Shown piece by piece: positions 30,385 through 39,672 of a stretch of 64,000 nt of DNA. The notes under the pieces are model-generated. The model made no database searches. It was not told the origin of the DNA and saw nothing but the letters and a program-made list of their open reading frames with translations. A program made the translations under genes and the position numbers. Source of the stretch: Pseudomonas sp. FP1742 (lineage in GTDB: Bacteria; Pseudomonadota; Gammaproteobacteria; Pseudomonadales; Pseudomonadaceae); contig NZ_CP117460.1 in NCBI RefSeq assembly GCF_030687145.1, forward strand, positions 1-64,000, in the 5' to 3' direction. Positions within the stretch are counted from its first letter, which is position 1. The number at the start of each line of letters is the position of its first letter.

Positions 30385-31206
30385 ATGGACCGTTACGTCG
30401 TATTCGGCAACCCGATCGGCCACAGCAAGTCGCCGTTGATCCACCGTCTGTTCGCCGAGCAGACCGGGCAGAAACTGGACTACAGCACCTTGCTGGCACC
30501 CCTCGACGATTTTTCCGGCTGTGCGCTGGAATTTTTCCGCGAAGGCCGTGGGGCGAATGTGACGGTGCCGTTCAAGGAAGACGCCTATCGTTTGGCGAAC
30601 AGCTTGACCCAGCGGGCGCAGCGGGCCGGCGCGGTGAATACCCTGAGCAAACTGGCCGATGGCAGTCTGCTGGGCGACAACACCGATGGTGCCGGGCTGG
30701 TACGGGACCTGACGGTCAACGCCGGATTCAGCCTCGCGGGCAAACGCATTTTGCTGCTGGGTGCCGGCGGTGCCGTGCGCGGCGCACTGGAGCCGCTGCT
30801 GGCGGAGCAACCGGCGTCGGTGATCATCGCCAACCGCACGGTGGAAAAAGCTGAATTGCTGGCGGAATTGTTCGCTGATCTGGGGCCGGTATCGGCCAGC
30901 GGATTCGATTGGTTGCGCGAGCCGGTGGACCTGATCATCAACGCCACGTCCGCCAGTCTGTCAGGCGATGTACCGCCGATTGCCAGCAGTTTGATCGAAC
31001 CGGGCAAGACGGTTTGCTACGACATGATGTACGGCAAGGACCCGACCTCGTTCTGTCGTTGGGCCAGTAAGCATGGCGCCGCGGTGGCGATGGATGGTTT
31101 GGGGATGCTCGCGGAACAAGCAGCGGAAGCGTTCTTCCTGTGGCGCGGTGTGCGCCCGGATACAGCGCCGGTGTTGGCCGAGCTCCGTCGGCAACTGGCC
31201 GCATAA
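30385..31206 (+). CDS. aroE: Shikimate dehydrogenase
   Basis: AroE reduces 3-dehydroshikimate to shikimate with NADPH in aromatic amino-acid synthesis. The 273-residue protein has the substrate-binding N-terminus ([21 protein letters not shown], with catalytic Lys; DNTDGAGL with catalytic Asp) and the NADP-binding motif [12 protein letters not shown] near residue 128. GAGGA precedes ATG 30385. It lies 13 bp behind hemF and is convergent with the SulP gene 19 bp away; no clear terminator is visible between them. Confidence 0.98.
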   Translation: MDRYVVFGNPIGHSKSPLIHRLFAEQTGQKLDYSTLLAPLDDFSGCALEFFREGRGANVTVPFKEDAYRLANSLTQRAQRAGAVNTLSKLADGSLLGDNTDGAGLVRDLTVNAGFSLAGKRILLLGAGGAVRGALEPLLAEQPASVIIANRTVEKAELLAELFADLGPVSASGFDWLREPVDLIINATSASLSGDVPPIASSLIEPGKTVCYDMMYGKDPTSFCRWASKHGAAVAMDGLGMLAEQAAEAFFLWRGVRPDTAPVLAELRRQLAA

Positions 31207-31225
31207 ACCCTGTAGGGGCAGTGGT

Positions 31226-32794
31226 TTAATCTTCGAAACGGATCGGGCATTTTTCCGCGCCTTCGAGCTTCCTCAATTCCTCCACCACCTGCGGCCGTGC
31301 CTGCCGCAGGGTCAGGCTGCGGTTCTGGCGCAGCAGTCGTCGCGCTTCCTGATGCAGCATCTCCACCCCGGAATAGTCGATGAAGTTGATCTGCTGCGCC
31401 TCGATCACCACCCGTGGGCCGTGCATCCGTTGCAGGCGCACTTGCAGGTAATGGCTGGCGCCGAAAAAAATCGAGCCGCCGACCCTCAGAATGTCTTCAT
31501 CGCCATCACGCCAGTGCTGCACCCGTGGCTGCGAGGTGCGTTTGAGGTAGAAGAACAGCGATGCCAGCACCCCGGCGTAAATCGCCGTTTGCAATTCCAG
31601 CAACAGGGTGGCGACACAGGTCAGCGTCATGACCAGAAACTCGGCACGGCTGACCCGCAGCAAGGCGCGGATGCCGCGATGGTCCACCAACCCCCAGGCG
31701 ATCAGCAAAATGCTGCCGGCCATGGCCGGGATCGGGATGTGTGCAATCAATGCCGCACCGAAGATCGCGAACAGCGCCACCCACAACGCCGAGAACACGC
31801 CGGCCAGCGGTGAACAGGCCCCGGCGTCGTAGCTCAGGGCCGAGCGGGTGAAGGAACCGGCTGACAGCGAGCCGGAAAAAAACGCACCGACCATGTTCGA
31901 CAAACCCTGGGCGCGAACTTCCTGGTTAGCGTCGAGCAACTGCTGTGAGCGAGCCGACAAGGAGCGGGCAATCGACAGGCTCGTCACCAGCCCGAGCATT
32001 CCGACCGCCACCGCGCTGGGCAGCAGGCGCAACACCAGGTCCAGATCCAGCGGCAGCGGGCTGAAGGGCGGCAGCCGCCCGACAAACGCGCTGACCAGCG
32101 TCACATGGCCAAACATCGCTGGCCACAGCCACACCAGCAATCCGCTCAGGGCCAGGGCGATCAACAGCGTTGGCCAGCGTGGCACCAGCAGTTTCAGTAC
32201 GACACCCACCACGACCGTGGCCAGGCCCAGCAGCAGCGAGGGTTTGTCCACCTCGCCGAGGTGATTGAGCAGCATCATCAAACTGTTGAGCGCCGTGGCC
32301 TGGTTAGGCACATCCAGCCCCAGCAGGTTCGGCAGTTGCCCGATGGCAATCACCACTGCCGCGCCGAGGGTGAAGCCCAGCACCACCGAGTGAGAGACGA
32401 AATTCACCAGGGCGCCGAACCGCAGCAAACCCAGCAACCACTGGAAAATCCCTGCAAGGAACGTCAGAAGCAGGATCAGCGTGACGTAATCCTGCGACGC
32501 AGGGACCGCCAGAGGGCTGACACTGGCGTACAGGACGATGGAAATGGCCGCCGTAGGACCGCAGATCAAATGCCACGACGAACCCCAGAGGCAGGCGATC
32601 AGCACCGGGATGATGGCGGCGTACAAGCCATATTCCGGCGGGAGGCCGGCGATCAGGGCGTAGGCAATCGATTGTGGCAACGCGAGAATCGCACCGCTCA
32701 GGCCGACGATCAGGTCACGACCGACGCTGGCGCGGGTTTGCCGGGGCAACCAGGTCAGGAAGGGAAAGAGTGAGTGGCGGCTGGGGAAGGCCAT
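31226..32794 (-). CDS. SulP-family sulfate permease with STAS domain
   Basis: This 522-residue inner-membrane transporter has the SulP core (about residues 15-400; FVSHSVVLGFTLGAAVVI, QGLSNMVGAFFSGSLSAGSFTRSA) and a cytoplasmic STAS domain at the C-terminus (about 420-515). It probably moves sulfate or another anion by cation symport. It lies downstream of choX and betC on the same strand, with a REPIN between, like PA0029-PA0031 in P. aeruginosa as I recall it. The context suggests handling of the sulfate released from choline sulfate, or its uptake. Substrate is not proven by sequence. Confidence 0.92.
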   Translation of the reverse strand: MAFPSRHSLFPFLTWLPRQTRASVGRDLIVGLSGAILALPQSIAYALIAGLPPEYGLYAAIIPVLIACLWGSSWHLICGPTAAISIVLYASVSPLAVPASQDYVTLILLLTFLAGIFQWLLGLLRFGALVNFVSHSVVLGFTLGAAVVIAIGQLPNLLGLDVPNQATALNSLMMLLNHLGEVDKPSLLLGLATVVVGVVLKLLVPRWPTLLIALALSGLLVWLWPAMFGHVTLVSAFVGRLPPFSPLPLDLDLVLRLLPSAVAVGMLGLVTSLSIARSLSARSQQLLDANQEVRAQGLSNMVGAFFSGSLSAGSFTRSALSYDAGACSPLAGVFSALWVALFAIFGAALIAHIPIPAMAGSILLIAWGLVDHRGIRALLRVSRAEFLVMTLTCVATLLLELQTAIYAGVLASLFFYLKRTSQPRVQHWRDGDEDILRVGGSIFFGASHYLQVRLQRMHGPRVVIEAQQINFIDYSGVEMLHQEARRLLRQNRSLTLRQARPQVVEELRKLEGAEKCPIRFED

Positions 32795-32853
32795 GGGTCC
32801 TCTCGGGCGGGGTTTTACGGAAGAGTATCAGGACCGACGCTGATCGTTCGTAC

Positions 32854-32943
32854 TGTGGGAGCGGGCTTGCTCGCGAAGGGGGCATCAGATCCGGCATTTA
32901 TGTCGACTGACACACCGCATTCGCGAGCAAGCCCGCTCCCACA
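32854..32943. repeat. REPIN between SulP and choX
   Basis: TGTGGGAGCGGGCTTGCTCG begins the left arm at 32854; the mirror arm runs from 32921 to 32943. The spacer resembles those of the REPINs at 48.6 and 50.0 kb (GACTGACACACCGC). Confidence 0.9.
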
Positions 32944-32948
32944 TGGGG

Positions 32949-33881
32949 TTACAGTTTGGCTTTGACCGCAGGCAACGCATCCTTCCCGTCCACAGTCTTC
33001 ACACCGTCCAGCCATTTATCCAGCACCGCCGGGTTGGCCTTGATCCACGCCTTGGCCGCGTCGGCGTTGCTGACCTTTTTGTTCACCACCTCGGCCATGA
33101 TGCTGTTCTCCATTTCCTGGGTAAAACTCAGGTTGGTGAGCAGTTTGCCGACGTTCGGGCAGGCCTGTGCATAACCTTTGCGGGTCAGTGTATAAACGCT
33201 GCCGGTGTCACCGAAATACTTCTCGCCGCCCTTCAGATAATGCATTTTCAACTGCACGTTCATCGGGTGTGGCGTCCAGCCGAGGAAGGTCACGAACTTC
33301 TGTTTCTTCACCGCGCGGGACACTTCGGCCAGCATCGCCTGCTCGCTGGACTCGACCAGTTTCCACTGACCCATGTCGAAGTCGTTCTTCTTGATGATCT
33401 CTTGCAGCGAAATGTTCGCCGGGGCGCCGGAGCCGATGCCATAGATCTTCTTATCGACTTCTTTTGGGTGTAGCTCGGCGTACTTGTTCAGGTCGTTAAA
33501 GTTATGCACACCCGCGTCCCAGACGTAATCCGGGACCGCCAGGGTGAACTCGGTGCCGTCGAGGTTCTTCGCCAGTTGCGTGACGTCGCCGTTGGCCACG
33601 AATTTGTCGTAGAAGCCTTGCTGCGCCGGCATCCAGTTGCCGAGGAAGACGTCCACCTGGCCATCCTTCAGGCCGCCAAAGGTGATCGGCACCGCCAGCG
33701 TGTCGACCTTGGCCTTGTAGCCCATGCCGTCCAGCAGAAAACCGGTGATGGCGTTGGTGGCGGCGATGTCGCTCCAGCCAGGGTCGGCCATCTTCACCGT
33801 TTCGCAGCTTTGCTCGGCGTAGGCCGAGGTGCTGCCCAGAGCCAGAAACCCGACTGTCAGTACTGTGGATAACTTTTGCAT
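32949..33881 (-). CDS. choX: Choline-binding periplasmic protein ChoX
   Basis: ChoX is the substrate-binding protein of a choline ABC importer. It has 310 residues with a signal peptide cleaved near AYA-EQS and an OpuAC-type glycine betaine/choline-binding fold (ADPGWSDI, FLGNWMPAQQ, FLGWTPHPMN hold typical aromatic-box residues). There is no permease or ATPase gene beside it, so it must use a transporter encoded elsewhere, as in other pseudomonads. It lies 16 bp after betC on the same strand, and choline would be the product of BetC. A DnaA box (33865-33873) falls in its signal-peptide codons. Confidence 0.93.
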   Translation of the reverse strand: MQKLSTVLTVGFLALGSTSAYAEQSCETVKMADPGWSDIAATNAITGFLLDGMGYKAKVDTLAVPITFGGLKDGQVDVFLGNWMPAQQGFYDKFVANGDVTQLAKNLDGTEFTLAVPDYVWDAGVHNFNDLNKYAELHPKEVDKKIYGIGSGAPANISLQEIIKKNDFDMGQWKLVESSEQAMLAEVSRAVKKQKFVTFLGWTPHPMNVQLKMHYLKGGEKYFGDTGSVYTLTRKGYAQACPNVGKLLTNLSFTQEMENSIMAEVVNKKVSNADAAKAWIKANPAVLDKWLDGVKTVDGKDALPAVKAKL

Positions 33882-33897
33882 GGACGTCCCCTTAACA

Positions 33898-35412
33898 TTA
33901 TTGGTTTTGGCAGGGTTGTGGATAACGGGCTTTACGCTCCAGATCGTCGAGGTCGATGTGGTTGCGCATGTACTGCTGACTGGCGTCCACCAGCGGCTGG
34001 TGATCCCAGCTCTTCAGCTTGCCGATGGTCAGGGCGCCGGCGACGAAGCGCCGGCGTCGCTGACTGGCGAGCACCTGTTGGTGGATCGCCGGGATATTCC
34101 ATTTGGCCCGTGCTTCGGCGAGAAAATCCTCGAACAGCTGACGATGTTGCGGCGAATGGCTGAGTTCTTCCTGTTCACGCGGGTCGTTGTGCACGTCGAA
34201 GAGCAGGCAAGGGTCGTCTTCGCTGTAGATGAATTTGTAGGCGCCGCGACGAATCATCATCAACGGGCTGATGGTGCCTTCGGCCATGTATTCACCGAAC
34301 ACCTCGTCGTGACCGCCCTGCCCTTGCAGGTGTGAAACCAGCGAGCGGCCGTCCAGCGGTAAACCCGGTTCCAGTGAGCCGCCGGCTAATTCCACAAAGG
34401 TCGGCAACAAGTCGGCGGTGGAGACCGCCGCACTGACGCGGGCGGCGCCGAATTGTCCCGGCGCACTGATCAGCAGCGGGACGCGGGCGGCCATTTCGTA
34501 CCAGTGCATTTTGTACCAGAGCCCGCGCTCGCCGAGCATGTCGCCGTGGTCACCGGAGAACACGATGATGGTGTCGTCGATCAACCCGGTTTCTTCCAGT
34601 GTTTGCAGGAGTTTGCCGACGTTGCTGTCGATATAACTGCACGCACCGAAGTAGGCACGGCGCGCGTCGCGAATCTTATCCACAGGCAGCGGCTTGTCCC
34701 ACAGGTCATAGACTTTGAGCAGACGCTTGGAGTGTGGATCGAGTGCTTCCTGGTCTGGTGTTTCGGGTAAAGGGATGTCGGCATCGTCGTACAGATCCCA
34801 GAAGGCCTTGGGAATCGTGTACGGGTCGTGTGGGTGAGTCATCGACACGGTCAGGCAGAACGGCTGATCGCCATCCTCACGGATATGATCGAACAGGTAT
34901 TGCTGGGCCTTGAACACCACCTCTTCGTCGAAATCCAGCTGATTGGTGCGCACGCAGGGCCCGGCTTGCAGTACGGACGACATGTTGTGGTACCAGCTCG
35001 GCCGTACGTCCGGCTCGTCCCAGTTCACCGCCCAGCCGTAGTCCGCCGGGTAGATGTCGCTGGTCAGCCGTTCTTCATAGCCGTGCAACTGGTCCGGGCC
35101 GCAGAAGTGCATCTTGCCCGACAGCGCGGTGCGGTAACCGAGGCGCCGCAGGTAGTGGGCATAGGTCGGAACGTCGGCGGGGAAATCGGCCGCGTTGTCG
35201 TAGGCGCCGATCTTGCTCGGCAACTGACCGCTGACCAGGGTGAAACGTGACGGTGCGCAGAGCGGGCTGTTGCAGTACGCGGCGTCGAACACCACACCTT
35301 CGGCGGCGAGGCGGCTCAGATTCGGCAGTTTGATGGGCGAAGGGCCGTAGAACGGCAACATTGGCGCGGCCATCTGATCGGCCATGATGAAAAGAATATT
35401 TTTGCGCTTCAT
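33898..35412 (-). CDS. betC: Choline-sulfatase BetC
   Basis: BetC hydrolyses choline-O-sulfate to choline and sulfate, supplying the osmoprotectant precursor and sulfur. The 504-residue sulfatase has the formylglycine motif CAPSR at Cys52, metal-binding Asp near the N-terminus (FIMADQ) and the HTDPHD-like block SMTHPHDPY. The start ATG 35412 (MKRKNILFIM) is preferred over ATG 35430. The cluster with choX and a divergent LysR regulator identifies it within the sulfatase family. Two DnaA boxes fall in its codons (33917-33925 and 34676-34684). No signal peptide is seen, as expected for cytoplasmic BetC. Confidence 0.95.
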   Translation of the reverse strand: MKRKNILFIMADQMAAPMLPFYGPSPIKLPNLSRLAAEGVVFDAAYCNSPLCAPSRFTLVSGQLPSKIGAYDNAADFPADVPTYAHYLRRLGYRTALSGKMHFCGPDQLHGYEERLTSDIYPADYGWAVNWDEPDVRPSWYHNMSSVLQAGPCVRTNQLDFDEEVVFKAQQYLFDHIREDGDQPFCLTVSMTHPHDPYTIPKAFWDLYDDADIPLPETPDQEALDPHSKRLLKVYDLWDKPLPVDKIRDARRAYFGACSYIDSNVGKLLQTLEETGLIDDTIIVFSGDHGDMLGERGLWYKMHWYEMAARVPLLISAPGQFGAARVSAAVSTADLLPTFVELAGGSLEPGLPLDGRSLVSHLQGQGGHDEVFGEYMAEGTISPLMMIRRGAYKFIYSEDDPCLLFDVHNDPREQEELSHSPQHRQLFEDFLAEARAKWNIPAIHQQVLASQRRRRFVAGALTIGKLKSWDHQPLVDASQQYMRNHIDLDDLERKARYPQPCQNQ

Positions 35413-35526
35413 GTGATCGCGGCATTCCATAGTGGATATTTATGCGAGAGTGCTGTGATCGAGCATGCAACCCATGGAACTTGTGGTAAAGCCCATGCCA
35501 GGCAATGACTAGGATAAGCACAGCTT

Positions 35527-36477
35527 ATGTATGACGCCCTCGGTGATTTGTCTCTGGATCTGCTGCGTGCCTTTGAAGCCGCGGCCCGGCAGCGCAGTTT
35601 CACTGCCGCTGCAGTAGAGCTCGGCACCACGCAGCCGGCCATCAGCCAGCAGATCAAACGGTTGGAAGAGCAGCTCGCTACACGGTTGTTCGACCGCATT
35701 TATCGCGGTATCGAACTGACCGAGGCTGGCGCCATTCTGTTTGAGCAAGTTCAGCTCGGTTTACAGAATATCGACGCAGGATTGAGTGCGATCAGTGCAC
35801 AGCAGCAACACGAAGTGTTGCAGGTGGCCACCGACTTCGCTTTCGCCGCGTACTGGCTGATGCCGCGTCTGCACCGCTTCCATACCGCCAATCCTCAGGT
35901 GGACGTCAGCCTGGTGACCAGCGAGCGCAGCCACAACATGCTGCGCACCGATATCGATGTGGCCGTGCTGTTCGGTGATGGTCGGTTCAAACAGGGTGAG
36001 AGCCACTGGCTATTCAGTGAAGAGGTGTTTCCGGTGTGCAGCCCGCTGTTATTGAGGGACCGCCCCCTGCCCTTGCCGGCTCAGTCATTGCTGGAGTTTC
36101 CGCTGCTGCACTTGCGAGGCGAACACAGCAGCAACTGGTTCGACTGGAGCGGCGTGTTTCGCGAGCTGGGGATTACATCGGCACCCGCGCCGGGGCAACT
36201 GCGCTTCGACAATTACACCTTGCTGATTCAGGCGGCGATTGGCGGCCAGGGCGTTGCGATCGGTTGGCGGCACCTTGTGGATAACTTGCTGGCGCAAGGT
36301 CTGTTGTGTCGACCTATTGCCGAGACGGTGATTTCCAGGCTGGGTTATTACGTGGTCCTGCCCCAGCGCAAACGGCGCGGAGCGTTGATTCAAACGTTTG
36401 TGGATTGGTTGATGGCGGAACAGGCCAACAGTGCGCAATCGCTCAATGGCCTTCCTTTGCCATCGATTGCGGTATGA
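35527..36477 (+). CDS. LysR-family regulator of the choline-sulfate cluster
   Basis: This 316-residue regulator has an N-terminal winged helix (LDLLRAFEAAARQRSF, TTQPAISQQIKRLEEQL) and a C-terminal periplasmic-binding-like effector domain. It is divergent from betC across 114 bp, the classic LysR arrangement, and equals PA0032 beside betC in P. aeruginosa as I recall it. It is expected to activate betC-choX in response to choline sulfate or choline; the effector is inferred. A DnaA box lies at 36276-36284. Confidence 0.9.
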   Translation: MYDALGDLSLDLLRAFEAAARQRSFTAAAVELGTTQPAISQQIKRLEEQLATRLFDRIYRGIELTEAGAILFEQVQLGLQNIDAGLSAISAQQQHEVLQVATDFAFAAYWLMPRLHRFHTANPQVDVSLVTSERSHNMLRTDIDVAVLFGDGRFKQGESHWLFSEEVFPVCSPLLLRDRPLPLPAQSLLEFPLLHLRGEHSSNWFDWSGVFRELGITSAPAPGQLRFDNYTLLIQAAIGGQGVAIGWRHLVDNLLAQGLLCRPIAETVISRLGYYVVLPQRKRRGALIQTFVDWLMAEQANSAQSLNGLPLPSIAV

Positions 36478-36482
36478 GGGCT

Positions 36483-37148
36483 TTACGGTTCCGAAGTCGC
36501 GACAAAATTCACATGCTGACCGACATGCAAATTCAGCCATAACTCATCGGCAATCCCGACGGCAACTCGGTTCAGCCGTTCCAGCGGTTCGGCCAGGCCA
36601 GGTTCCAGGCTCGTGCTGACGTGACTGAAATGCTCGATGGACAGTCCCGGTACGCCGCGTGGGGCATTCACCAGGGTCCAGTGCAATGGACTGCTTTGCA
36701 GCGCCTCGCGGATTTCTTCAGCGGCGTGGCGTTGCAGTTCGTCTTCTATCTCCGGATCGTCCAGCACCTCGAAATCACCCACCACAAACAACCGCGCGAT
36801 ACCCGCGGCCTGCATGCCGTCAATCAGTGCATCCACTGCCAGCACCTGCTCGACCGGGCCGGGCACGATGGATTTCTCGATGTGTTCACTGTTCATAGGC
36901 AAACCCGGCGCATCGAGCAGGCAGATCACTGCCGAACAGCCGGCCACGCTCTGCTTGACCCGCTTGGCATCGAACAGGTTACCGGCCTTGGTACGCAGTC
37001 CGGGGCGGGGTGCGAGCGCCGTCAGGTCATCGAGAATCGCGATCACTTCATGTTGGCGCCGCAGCATTTCCGCCATCAGCGCGCTGCCCAGGCTACTCAT
37101 GGCACCATAAAGCACTACCTTCACTACCGGGGTTTCGGCATTTTTCAT
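36483..37148 (-). CDS. NAD(P)-binding Rossmann-fold protein
   Basis: This 221-residue protein begins with a Rossmann nucleotide-binding segment (VVLYGAMSSLGSALMAEML) typical of NAD(P)H-binding, atypical short-chain dehydrogenases. The catalytic YxxxK is not apparent, so it may act as a sensor or reductase of the NmrA/NAD(P)H-binding type. It is convergent with the LysR gene, 5 bp away, and divergent from the DOPA dioxygenase-like gene. No substrate can be named. Confidence 0.75.
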   Translation of the reverse strand: MKNAETPVVKVVLYGAMSSLGSALMAEMLRRQHEVIAILDDLTALAPRPGLRTKAGNLFDAKRVKQSVAGCSAVICLLDAPGLPMNSEHIEKSIVPGPVEQVLAVDALIDGMQAAGIARLFVVGDFEVLDDPEIEDELQRHAAEEIREALQSSPLHWTLVNAPRGVPGLSIEHFSHVSTSLEPGLAEPLERLNRVAVGIADELWLNLHVGQHVNFVATSEP

Positions 37149-37231
37149 GGCTGTGCTCCGTACTTCCTGCCTATATAACGTGTGACCTGCGGGAAACGGT
37201 GTGGGTTCGACCAGGTTTAAAGAGGTTTCAG

Positions 37232-37558
37232 ATGCAACGGATCAAGGGCTACCACGCCCATGTCTATTTCGACGCCAGCACGCTCGCTCAGGCGCGGGCC
37301 TTGTGTGAGCAGGCCGCGCAATTGTTTCCACTGAAGATGGGACGCGTGCACGAGCGCCCGGTCGGCCCGCACCCGGACTGGAGCTGCCAATTGGCCTTCG
37401 AGCCGCAATACCTTGGCGAGGTGTTGCCGTGGCTGGCGCTCAATCGCAAGGGGTTGGTGGTGTTCCTGCACCCGGATACCGGCAACGATCTGCTCGACCA
37501 TACCGAACACGCGATCTGGATGGGGGCGATCCGTCCGCTGAACCTGTCTGTTTTTTGA
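37232..37558 (+). CDS. DOPA 4,5-dioxygenase family protein
   Basis: This small cytosolic protein of 108 residues matches the short bacterial DOPA 4,5-dioxygenase-like family (IKGYHAHVYFD at the N-terminus, VHERPVGPHPDWSCQLAF, FLHPDTGNDLLDHT). The conserved histidines could bind a metal ion for extradiol cleavage of catechols; the natural substrate in bacteria is unclear. ATG 37232 has AGAGG seven bases upstream. Its stop directly abuts that of the convergent GFA gene. Confidence 0.88.
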   Translation: MQRIKGYHAHVYFDASTLAQARALCEQAAQLFPLKMGRVHERPVGPHPDWSCQLAFEPQYLGEVLPWLALNRKGLVVFLHPDTGNDLLDHTEHAIWMGAIRPLNLSVF

Positions 37559-37960
37559 TCAGAGTTGTTCTTCGGTCTCGCCAGGCAAATGTTCGTCCAG
37601 ATGCAGCCAGGGCAACCGACTACTCGTCCAGATATGCCGCTCGGCCGGCGCCTGCTCGGGATGCTCGAGGGTGGCGATAGTCACGTCGATGCTTTCGGGA
37701 CTGAGCGTTGTCACCAGCGCCAATTGCGCCCCGCAGTTGGGGCAGAAATACCGCGTGCAAGTGGATGATGAGCCATACCGGGATGGCGTACCCGCGACCC
37801 AGGCAAATGCCGAGGCAGGCACGGTGATCCAGGTGGTCACGATCCCGCCGCTGACCCGCCGGCAAATCGAGCAATGGCAGTGGGCGATATCCCGCAACGG
37901 CCCGCTGAATTGATAGCGGATTTGTCCGCAGTGGCAGCCGCCAGTGTGAAGTTCGCCCAT
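37559..37960 (-). CDS. GFA-family (glutathione-dependent formaldehyde-activating-like) protein
   Basis: This 133-residue zinc protein of the CENP-V/GFA family has the cysteine ligands GGCHCG, CHCSICRR and CPNCGAQL. Only the namesake enzyme is linked with formaldehyde; most relatives have unknown carbon-sulfur lyase-like roles. It is convergent with the DOPA dioxygenase-like gene, the two stop codons lying back to back in TGATCA. It is divergent from the CitMHS transporter across a 319-bp spacer. Confidence 0.88.
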   Translation of the reverse strand: MGELHTGGCHCGQIRYQFSGPLRDIAHCHCSICRRVSGGIVTTWITVPASAFAWVAGTPSRYGSSSTCTRYFCPNCGAQLALVTTLSPESIDVTIATLEHPEQAPAERHIWTSSRLPWLHLDEHLPGETEEQL

Positions 37961-38005
37961 GTTTTTTCCTCCTGAGCCCGTGTTTGCTGACTTTCAACCC
38001 GGCCG

Positions 38006-38017
38006 ACGACCGGTCGT
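38006..38017. promoter_or_regulatory. 12-bp palindrome ACGACCGGTCGT
   Basis: A perfect palindrome 46 bp upstream of the GFA gene start and 263 bp before the CitMHS start. It could be a regulator site for either gene. No regulator gene lies next to it. Confidence 0.35.
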
Positions 38018-38149
38018 ACATTCGGTCAATGCTTTCATCCGCGAAAGCTGGCTGAAAGCTTCCCCGATTAGGATCGCCTCACTGCCGGCAACAGACCGGT
38101 TGGCCAACGCGAGTGTTTCATTGCCCGCCCGGCCCATTTAACAACAACA

Positions 38150-38230
38150 ATGGTGATTCTGATGTCCGCTCCTATCCGCCTCTTCGCTGCACCTCCGCCC
38201 GTACGTTTCGTGCTTTCCGTTCTGCGCTGA
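38150..38230 (+). CDS. Possible 26-codon leader peptide before CitMHS
   Basis: ATG GTG at 38150 opens a 26-residue frame (MVILMSAPIRLFAAPPPVRF...) ending 49 bp before the CitMHS start. Three consecutive prolines could stall ribosomes, which fits a leader peptide, but the frame could be chance. No ribosome-binding site of quality precedes ATG 38150. Confidence 0.25.
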   Translation: MVILMSAPIRLFAAPPPVRFVLSVLR

Positions 38231-38279
38231 CCTCATCGGTTCGCCCATTCCCTAGCCGCGCTACGCCTGGAGTATTCCT

Positions 38280-39587
38280 ATGCTGACTTTCCTTGGCTTT
38301 GCCATGGTCATCACGTTCATGTTCCTGATCATGACCAAGCGCCTGTCCGCGCTGATCGCCCTGATCATTATCCCGATCATTTTCGCCCTGTTCGGCGGTT
38401 TCTCGCCGAAGATCGGCCCAATGATGCTCGAAGGCATCACCAAGCTTGCGCCGACCGGCGTGATGCTGATGTTCGCCATCCTCTATTTCGCCCTGATGAT
38501 CGACTCCGGCCTGTTCGACCCGGCCGTGCGCAAGATCCTCAAGCTGGTCAAGGGCGACCCGTTGAAAGTGTCGGTCGGTACCGCCGTGCTGGCGCTGATC
38601 GTGTCCATGGACGGTGATGGCGCCACCACTTACATGATCTGTGTGGCTGCCATGCTGCCGCTTTACAGCCGCATCGGCATGAGCCCGCGGATCATGGCCG
38701 GTCTGATCATCCTTGCCGGTGGTGTGATGAACATGACCCCCTGGGGTGGCCCGACCGCTCGTGCGGCCAGTGCGCTACATGTGGACCCGTCCGCGATTTT
38801 CGTGCCGATGATTCCGGCGATGCTGGCTGGCGTGGTGGCGATTCTGGCGATTGCCTATGTCTACGGTAAACGCGAGCGTGCGCGTCTGGGTGAACTGCAT
38901 CTGGTCGGTGATGAAATCGACCACAGCGAAATCAGCGTTTCGCAGTTCCCGGACGCCCGTCGTCCAAAGCTGATCTGGTTCAACGGCGCGCTGACCCTGG
39001 CGCTGATGGGCACCCTGATTGCCGGCCTGTTGCCGCTGCCGGTGCTGTTCATGGTGGCGTTCAGTATCGCGATGATCGTCAACTACCCTTGCCTGCAACA
39101 GCAGAAGGACCGCGTTGCGGCCCACGCCGGTAGTGTGTTGGCGGTGGTCGGGTTGATCTTTGCCGCGGGTATCTTCACAGGTATCCTGACGGGCACCGGC
39201 ATGGTCGACGCCATGTCCAAGAGCCTGCTGGCGGTTATCCCGGATTTCCTCGGCCCGTACCTGGCGGTGATCACGGCGCTGGTGAGCATGCCGTTCACGT
39301 TTTTCATGTCGAACGATGCTTTTTATTACGGCGTGTTGCCGGTGCTTGCCGAAGCCGCCAGCCATTACGGTATAACCGCGGTGGAAATGGCACGTGCCTC
39401 GATCGTCGGCCAGCCCGTCCACTTGCTGAGCCCGCTGGTACCATCGACCTACCTGTTGGTGGCCCTGGCCGGTATCGAGTTCGGTGACCACCAGCGGTTC
39501 ACCCTGAAGTGGGCAGTACTGGTTTGCCTGTGCATACTGGTCGCTGCATTGCTGATGGGGATCTTTCCGCTGTTCAGCACGCTATAA
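38280..39587 (+). CDS. CitMHS-family citrate:divalent cation symporter
   Basis: This 435-residue inner-membrane protein with about eleven hydrophobic helices belongs to the CitMHS family, which imports metal-citrate complexes (MLTFLGFAMVITFMFLIMTKRLSALI, split; DGDGATTYMIC; GGPTARAAS). It should bring in citrate with Mg or another divalent ion. TGGAG lies eight bases before ATG 38280. A regulator is not adjacent, although CitMHS genes are often two-component-controlled. A weak hairpin at about 39618-39650 precedes TerC. Confidence 0.92.
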   Translation: MLTFLGFAMVITFMFLIMTKRLSALIALIIIPIIFALFGGFSPKIGPMMLEGITKLAPTGVMLMFAILYFALMIDSGLFDPAVRKILKLVKGDPLKVSVGTAVLALIVSMDGDGATTYMICVAAMLPLYSRIGMSPRIMAGLIILAGGVMNMTPWGGPTARAASALHVDPSAIFVPMIPAMLAGVVAILAIAYVYGKRERARLGELHLVGDEIDHSEISVSQFPDARRPKLIWFNGALTLALMGTLIAGLLPLPVLFMVAFSIAMIVNYPCLQQQKDRVAAHAGSVLAVVGLIFAAGIFTGILTGTGMVDAMSKSLLAVIPDFLGPYLAVITALVSMPFTFFMSNDAFYYGVLPVLAEAASHYGITAVEMARASIVGQPVHLLSPLVPSTYLLVALAGIEFGDHQRFTLKWAVLVCLCILVAALLMGIFPLFSTL

Positions 39588-39672
39588 GCTCAAGACTCAC
39601 CATGACGGGTCCAGGCTTTGCTATATGAAGCCCGGGCCCTTCGTGGTTTAACACATCCTCAAAGGAATACAC

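Larger units (their letters stand above)
37961..38279. other. 319-bp spacer between GFA gene and CitMHS transporter
   Basis: This holds a perfect palindrome ACGACCGGTCGT (38006-38017) and a short open frame at 38150-38230. It is probably the regulatory region and leader of the CitMHS gene. Confidence 0.55.

Noticed and set aside
39588..39672. yybP-ykoY manganese riboswitch before TerC
   Set aside because: The leader is only 85 nt and shows no matching paired elements; the hairpin there looks like a weak terminator.
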